DNA of 64,000 nt from Dryomyza anilis. Its lineage: Eukaryota > Arthropoda > Insecta > Diptera > Dryomyzidae. Location: assembly GCA_951804985.1 (NCBI GenBank), contig OX638130.1, positions 106,714,040 to 106,778,039 of the forward strand. The letters are read 5' to 3'. Within the stretch, counting starts at the first letter, position 1; every line of letters begins with the position of its first letter. The notes beneath the pieces were generated by a model that was given only the letters and a program-made list of their open reading frames with translations, ran no database searches and was not told the DNA's origin. Below, piece by piece: positions 10,466-22,000 of this stretch. A program made the translations under genes and the position numbers.

Positions 10466-11159
10466 TTAAAGAAATCAATGACAAAGTCAAAATTTGTAAT
10501 TAAATTTATGTAAATTTCGACTTTTGTACATTTTAAAATATACTTAAAAAAATGAAGTAAACATGCGATTTGGAAATGTTATACATTGTAATACATGGAA
10601 AGGTAATTTAATTGACTAAAATATGAGTAAAAAATGCACATATATTTATCATCAGATTATATTTTATAACTAATTTTCTTGACTATATTATATCAGTAAT
10701 ATGTATTTCTTAAACACCCTGTATCTTAAACTGGGTGCAATATTAGATATTTTTTTATTTCACGTTTTCTTATTTTTTGAGTCATGAATGACCCCCTGAA
10801 TTATTGACATCGATGAACCAAACACCCTGTATATATTAAAATATTATAAACCGTAACTGAAATGAACCGTTTGAGTTTCAATCATTGTTTCAATTATGAT
10901 AAATACCACTGAAATTGGTATTAGAAATTATAACATATACTTTTTTATTATCAAATATCTGCACATGTTGACTGGTAAATTAGTGTAAACAAGAGACTCC
11001 ATAGTATACGCATTTTATAGTGTTTTATTATTTCGAGGAAATCAATCAAAACTAAACAATTTATCTAACAAAAAATGGTCAATCAAAACCATTATATCTC
11101 TTAAATGGAACGTCCTACAGGGTCCAAAATAGTCACATTTATTAAAACTTCCATATAAA
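10466..11159. other. Gene-free spacer upstream of peptide gene A
   Basis: This is AT-rich. The phrase ACACCCTGTAT occurs twice (near 10715 and 10825), a small repeat. No gene is visible. Confidence 0.4.
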
Positions 11160-11334
11160 TAGAATTTATATGTTACAATAAAATTAGTTTATTGGAATGA
11201 AATAAAAAAAATGTTTGAAAATAATAAAGAATAATAGAAATATTAAAGAAAAGAAATTGTTCATTAAAAGTAGGCCAGTTACAGCGATAACTGAGTGAAC
11301 GTGCTATTTTAAAATATGAAGCCATATGAAGCGT

Positions 11335-11445
11335 AAAATCCCTAATGTCTAATATTTCTGCAGAATCAATAATGTATTTTAAGGTATATTTAAAGATTTT
11401 GTTAGTATACAAGATCGAAGAATATTGCTACGATCATCAGTTGTG
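11335..11445 (+). promoter_or_regulatory. Promoter and kappaB-like site of peptide gene A
   Basis: The TATA-like sequence TATACAAG begins at 11406 and the initiator TCAGTT has its A at 11439, 33 bp downstream. AAAATCCCTA at 11335-11344 is the reverse of a kappaB-like AGGGATTTTA, about 100 bp upstream of the start. This matches the arrangement at gene C, as expected from the duplication. Compared with gene C the TATA box has one substitution (TATATAAG to TATACAAG). Confidence 0.5.
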
Positions 11446-11491
11446 CTTCACAATACGTACAGAGCTTTGCACTTTCCAACAACGCATCATC

Positions 11492-11833
11492 ATGAACAGT
11501 CTAAAGTTTGTTGTACTTCTAGCCTTCATTGCTTTGACAGTAGCTGCACCGGCCGAGCAGCCTACAGCGGTTGCAGTAACTTCAGATAATCATCCCAGTA
11601 TAGAAACCTTGGCCGAATATTTAGATGAACAATTTGAGGAGAATACAAGCTTTTCAGGAGTAAGGGAAAATATGATCCTTATAAATTAATTTAATAAAAA
11701 TATATATATATTCTAGATAAGCGATGACGTGGATGAAGTCCCCGATTTCAATGGAACGAGACAAAAGCGTCAATGTCGCACGATCCGAATTCGTTCGCGT
11801 TCGGGACGCATTATCATAATCCGCAGATGTTAG
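11492..11833 (+). CDS. Cationic cysteine-hairpin secreted peptide precursor (copy A)
   Basis: Exon 1 is 11492-11659 (56 codons) and exon 2 is 11717-11833 (38 codons plus TAG), with a 57-bp intron GTAAGG...TTCTAG. Residues 1-19 form a signal peptide. Residues 20-70 are an acidic pro-region with E-Y-L-D-E-Q-F-E-E and, in exon 2, D-D-V-D-E. R-Q-K-R ends at residue 74. The final 20 residues are the predicted mature peptide, net charge about +7, with two Cys that could close a hairpin around S-R-S-G. The strands alternate Arg and Ile and end with four Ile before R-R-C. An in-frame Met 147 bp upstream is rejected because it lies before the predicted transcription start. The product probably acts outside the cell on microbial membranes, but this is inferred from architecture. 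I know no named family that matches. Confidence 0.83.
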
Positions 11834-11889
11834 TTATTGTACATTATTATCTAATATTTAAAATAAATTAATGTAACATCCGATATATA

Positions 11890-11895
11890 AATAAA
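11890..11895 (+). terminator. Polyadenylation signal of peptide gene A
   Basis: AATAAA lies 57 bp past the stop codon. The same signal is present in mirror orientation after gene C. Confidence 0.6.
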
Positions 11896-11929
11896 ATTCG
11901 TTTGAATTATATTTTTTTAACTGTAACCA

Positions 11930-12180
11930 TAATCGACATCGATATCTGTTTAAAACCGTTTCATGTTTAAAACCGAAATAGGTTTACAAAAATCATTAAA
12001 AAGCTGGTATCCAAAACCAATATAAAAGTTTCGATTTCAAGCCGGTTTCATATGGAAACCGTAACTTTGAACCAATTTACCAAAATCATTTCGTTATTAA
12101 ACTTAAAATAGAAACAAGTGAGAAAACCAAAAGTGAAATTGAAACCGTTATTCGTTTGAGTTTTTATCCTTGGGTGTCAA
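11930..12180. mobile_element. CGGTTT-rich repeat element, copy next to peptide gene A
   Basis: This is the duplicated counterpart of 3945-4200, inverted. It ends with TTTATCCTTGGGTGTC. It was present before the segmental duplication. Confidence 0.5.
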
Positions 12181-12361
12181 TAAAAAAAACTATTTGTTGC
12201 TTCCAGTTTCCAATTTCTAAATTTCCAGTGAGCTGCAACAACGACGCACTTCCAAAAATTTAACAATAGTCAGCAATTCAGTCGAATTCTTAGACTGTTT
12301 TTGAAGAGTTCGATAACACTTTATCATATTGTAGAAGAACGAGTTAAAATAGCAAAATATA

Positions 12362-15300
12362 TTATGTGTGTGAAGATATCCATAAAAAGATATCCATAAA
12401 TGTTAACTGCTTAACAGATGTGGAACATATGTTAAACACTGTGGTAGATATGTTAAAAGTTTTTTGACAACTCTAAAAATGAATAAAAACTCTAAAAAAT
12501 AGTATTTTTAATATATTTAGTTGACTAAAAGGCTTAAACCACTAATATATTATAGTTTTCAATAAGATTATTGCGTACGATTTAGTAAAAAACGAATTAA
12601 ACACAAAACAAAAAATGAATGTTATACGAAATTAAAATTGCTGCAGATTTTAAAAAAATGCCTCCCGACTAAAGTGTGATACCACGTTGGAATCCTCAAC
12701 ACCATAGCTATCACGCTAACTAGGTGTGTACTCGGAGAATCTTCTCTGGACCTCACAATTTGCGTCCAAAGTAACCTCCAAATATGAACATTTTTCATGA
12801 AAATAGCCCAACTGTAGAACCACTCCCATTTTTAAAAAAATGCCTCCCCAAACAAGTGGAACACCTTTTTGGAATCATTATACCCTAATCTAGTTATGGA
12901 TAGTAGGTCACCACGCGGAGAATCGTCTCTGGACTTCGCAATTTGCGTCCAAAGTAACCTCAAAATATGAACATTTTTCATGAAAATAGCCCAACTGTAG
13001 AACCACTCCCATTTTTAAAAAAATGCCTCCCCAAATAAGTGGAATACCTTTTTGGAATCATTATACCCAAATCTAGTTATGGATAGTAGGTCACTACGCG
13101 GAGAATCGTTTCTGGACTTCGCAATTTGCGTCCAAAGTAACCTCAAAATATGAACATTTTTCATGAAAATAGCCCAACTGTAGAACCACTCCCATTTTTA
13201 AAAAAATGCCTCCCCAAATAAGTGGAACACCTTTTTGGAATCATTATACCCTAATATAGTTATGGATAGTAGGTCACCATGCGGAGAATCGTCTCTGGAC
13301 TTGGCAATCTGCGTTCAAAGTAATCTCCAAAGTTCATTGTCCTTAATATTTATCTGTTAACAGCATATGTTTACATTTAGGGTTATTTTTTGTGGATCTT
13401 GTTTGTTATGACATCCCTGACTTGTGTTCTTCTATGAAATGTCAGACCAGTAGAGTGTTGCCCACAGACAACGATTTTTACAACAACCACAAGAAAAATT
13501 AAAATAAAGTTGTTGTAAAATTCGTTGCTAGCTCGATGATCAGCTGTTATTGTTTATATATTTTTCAAAAGTTTGGAGTCGTTTTAGAGGACGGAGGATT
13601 CAAATGATTGAATGACAATGGTACCAAAAAATTTCTAAAAATGAGACCTTTCGAATGGTTTGACTTTCATTTCACCAATATATTTCTACATCTTTCAAAT
13701 CGGCCATAACCTCAAATTTTTGATTCAATATTCATTTCTGGGATTAACAAAATTTTCTGCATATATGGAATTATTCTATAAACAGAAATATTCATTTGAA
13801 TTTCAAGAAGAAATATACTGTGTAGAACAGAAAAGTAAAGAACTCAAATGATTTACTAAATCGTTACCTGAGAACGTGTTTGCCCCATATGCCAATTAGT
13901 CGGGTTCGAGTCAAACAATAACGAACATTTACATTAATTTTTTTCGAAATCTACGCGTTAACTATTTTTTTTATATTCGTAATTAATTACAGGATAAATT
14001 GGCTCCATATACCAAAAAGTGGTGTATGGAGCAATACAATGTTAAGTAAACGATAAAATAATGAATTTGGGAAAAGTCGATTCTGAATATCTCAGATGTA
14101 ATAAGGATATCGAAAAATAGAAATCGGTATTACAACTACAGTATATAAGTGATAAAGATCCAATACGTAATTTAAAGCAAACAAAAATGGCGTATGGGAC
14201 AATCAAATTCGCAGCTGACTAGATTTGGGAAAAAATCCTAAGAAATCCCACATGTGATATTTTGAACACGAATGGTAACACGCATGACATGGCACAAAAT
14301 GAAGTAACAAAAAAAAGATGAAATCGAAGATTCACTTGAATGCTTCGTCTACATCTTTTTATGAAAGCCCTTACCAGTTATACCAAAGTATATATGGAAT
14401 TTATTATTATTTAAATTTTAAAAATGGTTTTCTTGGATTCGTTTCTATCTAAAGGATGGATAAAATCAAAAATGCAGGCATATTTATATATCAATACTAT
14501 TTCCGGTATATTAAATATGCGAATTAATTTTAAGAGCGAATTTTAGTGAATACAATTTTGAATAGTAGGAAATTCGTTAGGATATTGATACTGGTATCGA
14601 AATTTTTGTAAAAATAATATCTATCGCAGGGCATAGGTGTCATATATGCAGAAAATTTTGTTAATCCCAGAAATGAATTTTGAATCAAAAATTTGAGGTT
14701 ATGGCCGATTTGAAAGATGTAGAAATATATTGGTGAAATGACAGTCAAACCATTCGAAAGGTCTCATTTTTAGAAATTTTTTGGTACCATTGTCATTCAA
14801 TCATTTGAATCCTCCGTCCTCTAAAACGACTCCAAACTTTTGAAAAATATATAAACAATAACAGCTGATCATCGAGCTAGCAACGAATTTTACAACAACT
14901 TTATTTTAATTTTTCTTGTGGTTGTTGTAAAAATCGTTGCTGTGGGCAACACTCTACTGGTCTGACATTTCATAGAAGAACACAAGTCAGGGATGTCATA
15001 ACAAACAAGATCCACAAAAAATAACCCTAAATGTAAACATATGCTGTTAACAGATAAATATTAAGGACAATGAACTTTGGAGATTACTTTGAACGCAGAT
15101 TGCCAAGTCCAGAGACGACTCTCCGCATGGTGACCTACTATCCATAACTATATTAGGGTATAATGATTCCAAAAAGGTGTTCCACTTATTTGGGGAGGCA
15201 TTTTTTTAAAAATGGGAGTGGTTCTACAGTTGGGCTATTTTCATGAAAAATGTTCATATTTTGAGGTTACTTTGAACGCAGATTGCCAAGTCCAGAGACG

Positions 15301-16278
15301 ATTCTCCGCATGGTGACCTACTATCCATAACTATATTAGGGTATAATGATTCCAAAAAGGTGTTCCACTTATTTGGGGAGGCATTTTTTTAAAAATGGGA
15401 GTGGTTCTACAGTTGGGCTATTTTCATGAAAAATGTTCATATTTTGAGGTTACTTTGGACGCAAATTGCGAAGTCCAGAAACGATTCTCCGCGTAGTGAC
15501 CTACTATCCATAACTAGATTTGGGTATAATGATTCCAAAAAGGTATCCCACTTGTTTGGGGAGGCATTTTTTTAAAAATGGGAGTGGTTCTACAGTTGGG
15601 CTATTTTCATGAAAAATGTTCATATTTTGAGGTTACTTTGGACGCAAATTGCGAAGTCCAGAAACGATTCTCCGCGTAGTGACCTACTATCCATAACTAG
15701 ATTTGGGTATAATGATTCCAAAAAGGTATTCCACTTATTTGGGGAGGCATTTTTTTAAAAATGGGAGTGGTTCTACAGTTGGGCTATTTTCATGAAAAAT
15801 GTTCATATTTGGAGGTTACTTTGGACGCAAATTGTGAGGTCCAGAGAAGATTCTCCGAGTACACACCTAGTTAGCGTGATAGCTATGGTGTTGAGGATTC
15901 CAACGTGGTATCACACTTTAGTCGGGAGGCATTTTTTTAAAATCTGCAGCAATTTTAATTTCGTATAAAATTCATTTTTTGTTTTGTGTTTAATTCGTTT
16001 TTTACTAAATCGTACGCAATAATCTTATTGAAAACTATAATATATTAGTGGTTTAAGCCTTTTAGTCAACTAAATATATTTAGTCAACTAAATATATTAT
16101 AAATATTTAGTCAACTAAATAAATATTTAGTCAACTAAATATATTTAGAGTTTTTATTCATTTTTAGAGTTGTCAAAAAACTTTTAACATATCTCCCACA
16201 GTGTTTAACATATGTTCCACATCTGTTAAGCAGTTAACATTTATGGATATCTTTTTATGGATATCTTCACACACATAA
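12362..16278. mobile_element. Foldback (FB)-type transposable element with subrepeat-built arms
   Basis: The long inverted arms are 12362-13767 and 14641-16278, and both start TTATGTGTGTGAAGATATCC from the outside. Inside the left arm a 183-bp unit is repeated four times (CCTCCC at 12661, 12843, 13026, 13209). The right arm has five units. Each unit carries phrases such as AACATTTTTCATGAAAATAG and GGATAGTAGGTCAC. The 870-bp centre (13768-14640) has no convincing gene. Long inverted arms made of tandem subrepeats define Foldback elements. The paralogous site at about 3740-3755 is empty, so this copy inserted after (or on only one side of) the segmental duplication. Confidence 0.8.
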
Positions 16279-16464
16279 CATAAATATTCTAATTACACTG
16301 TGCGGCACTAAAATTTGAACTTCCATTTTTTTTTTTTTATTTAAAGGTTCTCTATGTGGTCAGTGGAACGTAAATGTAGTATAAACTTATACCCCAACAC
16401 GTCTACTTTAAACGCTATGGGGTACTGAAGGGTTCAAAGGATAACCAATATAGTTCGTCATTTT
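16279..16464 (+). repeat. Arm 2 of the inverted segmental duplication (second part)
   Basis: It matches the reverse complement of 3565-3740, including the CACTGTGCGGCA transposon end and GTTCTCTATGTGGTCAGTGG. It resumes exactly where the Foldback element ends. Confidence 0.75.
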
Positions 16465-16551
16465 GGACTTAATAATCCTTAGCACACATAACATATTGAA
16501 CGCATACTACACGAGAGGCGACGACGCGTAATATTACGAAGAGATGTTGCT

Positions 16552-17275
16552 CAAAAACTGCAAGTTCCCAGCCGGCCAAACTATCATAAACGACATCGTA
16601 AATGATAGCAAATATTTGTAAATAATGAATAAAACAATCGTATACGAGAATCATAAATGATTCGAAAACGCATACAGTTTCGTTCTTAATTTGTCCATCG
16701 TAACGAGGTATCATAAACGAACTAAAAACACTCATATATGATAAATTTTCGATTGATTATGATCGTAAAATGCGATTATATACTCGTTATAAACGATGTT
16801 TTTTGTTCGTAAACGAACTCGTTTTTAATATTTTTTACGATTAAATTTTAATCGTAAATGATAATCATTTTGAACTCTTTTACGAGCTTTTTCCTACTTT
16901 TAAATTTTATATTAAGCTCCCAAATGCATTTACTTACTTCTTAATTACAGCAAATGATTTAAAGTTTTCAACAAAACAATTTATTTATTCTTGTTAAAAA
17001 TTTTTTTAAATAAAATTTCATTTTGTTAAATGAACTATTTTTGATTAGAAAATCATTAATAAATTTTGTCAATCTTTTTTTACGATTTAAGCACTCGGAA
17101 AATACGAGCCATCGTTATTTACGAGCAAAATATGATTGTTTTTTTTTTTTTTTTTCATTGACAATTATCATCGTTTTTTACGTGCAAAATGATCGAAATT
17201 TATGATTATTTTGAATCGTTAAATGTTCGTAATTTACGATAATCATAAAAAATGTGCATCGGTGCCGACTGGGTT
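16552..17275. mobile_element. Possible non-autonomous element with CCCAGYCGGC ends and many TCGTAAA/TTTACGA motifs
   Basis: The left boundary reads TTCCCAGCCGGC and the right boundary GCCGACTGGGTT, an inverted pair. Between them, motifs such as CGTAAATGAT, ATCATAAACG and TTTACGA are repeated in both orientations at irregular spacing. The open frames inside (16469-16735 minus, 17023-17205 plus) are low-complexity by-products. Confidence 0.45.
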
Positions 17276-18840
17276 CTCTTTCAATAGCTTGCACTTCTTC
17301 GGAATGATTCGACGGTGGCTTGATGGTGCTCAACTTTCCAATTGCTATGGCTAGTCGTTGTCGCCTTGCGCTAAAAACGCGTATCTGATTTCAAATTATT
17401 AACAACAAATGTAAGTAAATGTCATAAATAAGTAAATGACAGTAGTCTTTGGTTGCCATTCTGTAGGACATTTACGAATTGTGGCGTAGTTGCCAACTTT
17501 AAGATAATTTTCTCATTTGTGGTATTTTTAATCGTTGCGGGAAAGGGGTAATTTTGTAATATAATTTGTTGTATAAATTAATTTGTTTTACAATTATTTC
17601 CACACAATGGAAAAAAAATTACTTAGTTGAATTAAATTTTGAATTGGTGTGAGGCATTCATATAAATATTTGTTTTTTACTAAGCATTTTTAATTACTAT
17701 ATTATTCTTTATATGGGTTTTAAACTCTATTGATGTTAAAATCCATTCTAGAGATTTAATTAATTTTGTTAAAATTAATAATATTTTTTTTTTATTTACA
17801 GATATTGATATCAAGCAATAGATAAATGTTAGTATGATGATTCAACGAATAAATGTTTAATTACAGTTATTAATATATCTGAAATATTGTAATATTTTAA
17901 TGCTTAATTTAATCATCATTGTTTTAATTGATTTTATAATTTTTATTTTGATGTAAAATAATAATAATATGAAAAAGGTAATTTTGTATGGTATGAAAAA
18001 GGTGTTTTTAATCTATACATTCTGTTTTTCATACAGGCCTACGGTATGTTAACGGACCGTCGAAACGCAATCTCAACGGACTCACTTCGTATACGGACCA
18101 TCGAAACATAATATCAACGGATTCACTCCGTATTTCGTCCAGTATGACGGTCCGTAAACGTACCGTCGAAACGTACTTTCAACTGATTCGTAATCCGTTT
18201 CGATGTTCCTCTTTATCCGTTGACTGTACCGTTTTCGTATCCAGAAAACGGAACGTTTACGGAATCGTATTCCGTATTGCTGTTCCGTATACGGCACCGT
18301 TAACGGACCATTTTGTTTCTTGGGAAGTGTCATGAACATAATTTTTCTCATGTCAATCAAAGTTTCTAATAAATTCGTTATATTTTTTGATTTCGATTGA
18401 TTAAAAATGAAATATTTAGTTTTATTTACCATATGCGCATTTTTTGTAATCCCGAAAATCCCGTAATTCCTAAAATAACTTTGGGATTGAAACCTCTAGT
18501 ATCTGTATATTTGATGTATTTTTAAATGAGCATCTGTTAAAAAATGTTTACCTCAACTCATCTTAATTTTATTACACTACCGATTATAGTTTTACCATAT
18601 GAAGTCAATAACTAAATCGCCAGCAATAAAACGATTTAAAAATTATCATGTAAACAATGTACTTAAATTGCGTTACTTCTTCGAAGTAAAAATGCACAGG
18701 TATGAATGCAATTAAAATGGCTGTGGCAACTACCTAAGCATGCAGCCAGAGCTGGCAACACCGTTTCCTATACTCACCACACAAACGCGTGCTTGTTTAG
18801 TACATAAAGCGGCGTGCGTGGTGAATAACTTGACATTCGA
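17276..18840. other. Intergenic region upstream of the TMEM201-like gene
   Basis: No gene is seen. 17276-17400 is less AT-rich than its surroundings but lacks a convincing frame. The CCGTA cluster at 18030-18315 is listed separately. Confidence 0.45.
18030..18315. repeat. Cluster of CCGTA/ACGG motifs in both orientations
   Basis: Within 285 bp there are about 20 occurrences of ACGG/CCGT-type words, such as GTTAACGGACC at both ends (near 18046 and 18300) and repeated CCGTCGAAACG. The block is sharply GC-richer than its flanks. It produces open frames on both strands, which are judged to be repeat artefacts. It could be a degenerate palindromic element or a protein-binding-site array. Confidence 0.5.
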
Positions 18841-18844
18841 CTGA

Positions 18845-19001
18845 CAGCTACACTCACGAACATTTGAGCGTGTGTCGGCGGGTAAAAAAAATTTCTATAC
18901 AATACAAATAATTAATTAGAATTTAGTGAATATAAATTAAACATTTAAAGTGAATAAAAAAACAGAAAACTATTAGTGAATATTAAAGTGCCAACAACAA
19001 A
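18845..19001 (+). promoter_or_regulatory. Probable 5'UTR and promoter-proximal region of the TMEM201-like gene
   Basis: The sequence directly upstream of the ATG is free of upstream splice acceptors and ends CAACAACAAA-ATG, a typical fly start context. No clear TATA box is present. The less AT-rich stretch at 18770-18890 is the likely start region. Confidence 0.4.
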
Positions 19002-22000
19002 ATGAACAATAATTACTTGCTGTCGCTGGTGAGCAGCGCAGTGCCACTGCTGGCGATTGGATTCGTTGCAGTGCTACTGATTTATAAAATTTACATAAAA
19101 ATACGGTAAGTTTTATAATAGTTTCAATGGACACAGCAACACGATGACTAGACGTATAGTTTGGAGAATATAGCTTAAAGTTGCAACAGTCGCTTAAGCA
19201 GTATTTTTCATTTGGCGCCTTTTTCCAACTGATTTTGGCTTTTTCTTTATACATTTTTAACGACTCACGCCCTAATTACACACTATTTTTAGTTCCAAGT
19301 TCAACACCGCTGTCAACTGTTGGTTCTGCAATCAAAACGCACGCGTTCCCTACCTCGAGGCCAACAGTTGGACATGTCCGCACTGTGAACAATACAACGG
19401 CTTTACCAAGGATGGCGACTACAATCGGGAAATGTATCAGCAATTGGACTGCAGCAATTTGTCATCGTCCGGCACAAAGTCTATCTGTCAATCGGATCAT
19501 TCGTCACCACGTCGAACGTTGCTGCCACCACGTAATGGATTCTGTGAGGGTTGTAATGAGGCGCAACGCCTTAAAGTGGAGAAATTGGCGCAATTTGAAC
19601 CCAAGAATGAGTCACATTTCGATGAAGAACTTAAGGTTTACAAGTACGTATACGATGTTGCTGTTTTTGTTGTTGTTGTTGCAAAGATTCTTTTACTTAT
19701 AATATTTTTTTCTACACAAACAAAACAAACAAAAAAACTCTTGTTTTCGACGGCATAAAATCCTTAGTTTAACAGCTGTGGAAAATAATGCATTTCTACC
19801 TGCAGCACAGCGCGGCTTGGCAGCCTTTACGGCACAGGTAGCACATATTCTAAAGGTTCAGGCTGTGTAGCTCTTATTGTGGATGTTGTCACATAAATAA
19901 GTCTTGGAATTTTTTTTTGGGAAAATTTGTGCACAGATTGATGTTCGGTTGATGCCCTGTAGATGTTTGCTAACATATGTCAACTCAGCACGTACTGCAA
20001 CAAATGCTATTAGGATTCAAGAAATCTTTGGTATTAGGGCGAACAAAGCGACTTGGTTGCAGAGATATTTATGCGCGCTAATCTGTACGAAAAGCTGTGG
20101 TAAAGTCAGAAGCAGAGACGGTTATCGATATTGTTTTAAAACGGTAATCGAAACCGTCAAAGTTTTTAGAGGTTTAAGTTTTATATTGGTTTTAAAAATA
20201 TGAAATATTAAATAATTATTTTTTTTTATCTGAACATTAAAAATATGAACTGAAAAAAACAAAAGTAGTAGAAAACCAGAATCAAACCGTTATTCGTTTT
20301 AATTGAGTTCAAATTTTTATTATTATTTAATAAAAAATACTCAATACGATATTTTTGTATGCACATCTAACACATTATTTTCTTATATTTCGCGTGTAAA
20401 TATTTATATGGTTTTTCCTACTATGTAACGTTTTAAAAAAAATTGCAATTGAAATTTTAGGCACTACTCAGCCAAACTCAGCCTTTTCAAAAAAAAATAT
20501 ATGTTATTTTTCTCTAAATTGCCAAGACTAATTTTAATATACTAAAAAATGTTAATATTCCAATACGACTTTAAGATATTTGGTTCCGAACTCAAAAAAT
20601 TAATTTTTTTTTGGACAGTTTTTGAAATATTTTTTTAGTATTTAGAATCTAATGTTAAACAAGAAAATGATGTATGGTTATACAGAAAATTGCAAAAACT
20701 AATTTTAATATACCAATGAAAGTTAATATTCCTATACGATATTAAGATAATTGGTTCCAAACTCAAAAAATTTAATTTTTTTTTGTCAGTTTTTAAAATA
20801 TTTTTTTAGTATTTAGAATCTAATGATAAACAAGAAAATCATTTATGGTTATACAGAACATAGTCTAAACTAACGAACAAAATTACTAGCTTTTATCAAA
20901 TTGTTCTACATTTTAAAATATGCGCTTACCAAAAGTTTAAAATCAACATCAGTTTAAAATCACATAGTCTATCGTCGCAAAGTGATAAAACTGAGTCTAA
21001 ATCGTTATAATATATATCGACGTTGTAGTTGTAATTCAATATTGTTAGCAATTCTAGGAAAAAAAAAACATAATAATCTGTCACATTGTATAAATTCAAT
21101 AAACAATCGAAAAAATATATTATTTATTAAATAAATTACAATAATTTCAATTACTTCCAGCACTGTGCATAAATAACATAAAATTAAATCATTTTTTTCC
21201 TCCTCCTCCCCCCCTGCAGAGCAAAACTTGAAGAGCAGTATCGTCTCTGTTCGACGTGCGATCGTCACCTGGGCAAAGTGTTGCGCGAGAAGAAAAAAAT
21301 GGTGCTGGGCTCCAAATTTCTCGACTTCATTATCAAAGGTGCCGAAACGCTCAAACAGCCACATTTCAATCAGTTGCGTTTTGCGCGTCAACAACACTGG
21401 AAGCAACGTTTTGCACGTTGCACAACACTACTTGCCATCGGTAACATTGTCTGCCTGTTGTGTGTGTTGCCCACATTGAAACGTGAAACACTTACGAACA
21501 TTTTGGGTGAAGTACTGGGCACACAACTCTTTATTGGCTGTTCGCATTTGTTGGCATTGAGCAAAGTGTTGGGCGCTTATGTGGAGACAGCAGCCGCACA
21601 GCCTTTGCTTATCAAATCGGCGCTCTTTATGCGCACACTCTTCATGATGTTGCTCTATTCGTTGGGTCTGAAGTGGCCACAAATTGTGAGTTTTCACTTT
21701 GGCAGTCTCTATTTGTTGGTCGGTCCCTTTGGGCTGCTCGCCTGCGCATTTGGCTACAATGTTTTTGATGGTTTTCGATTGAATCGTTTTACGTTTTTGC
21801 TGGCGCTGTGGAGCGCTTTTGCTGCGGGACTGTTTGATGAGGAGCGCGTCAGCGTCAGCGTCTGGATCTCGAAGGAGGCTTTAATGGTGAGTTGAAAAAA
21901 GTATTGAAATCGATTCATTATTTTGTAATGAAATCGAATTATATTAAATTTTGAAGATCAAATAATAATTTTTCCAATTGCATTGCAACATTTAATATTT

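Larger units (their letters stand above)
11160..12361 (+). repeat. Arm 2 of the inverted segmental duplication (first part)
   Basis: It matches the reverse complement of about 3755-4960. Its continuation lies beyond the Foldback insertion at 16279-16464. It contains peptide gene A and the CGGTTT-rich element at 11930-12180. Confidence 0.8.

Noticed and set aside
11345..11491. In-frame upstream Met that would lengthen peptide copy A (and its mirror 4622-4768 in copy C) by 49 residues
   Set aside because: The TATA box and TCAGT initiator place transcription start at about 11439 (4674 in C), downstream of that Met. The next Met gives a perfect signal peptide, and copy B has no such extension.
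13660..13851. Open frame in the Foldback element (and its inverted twin at 14530-14748)
   Set aside because: Both are arms of the same inverted repeat, are short, and have no transposase motif.
18082..18432. 116-codon minus-strand frame over the CCGTA cluster
   Set aside because: It depends on the repeated words, has no domain, and a similar frame exists on the other strand.
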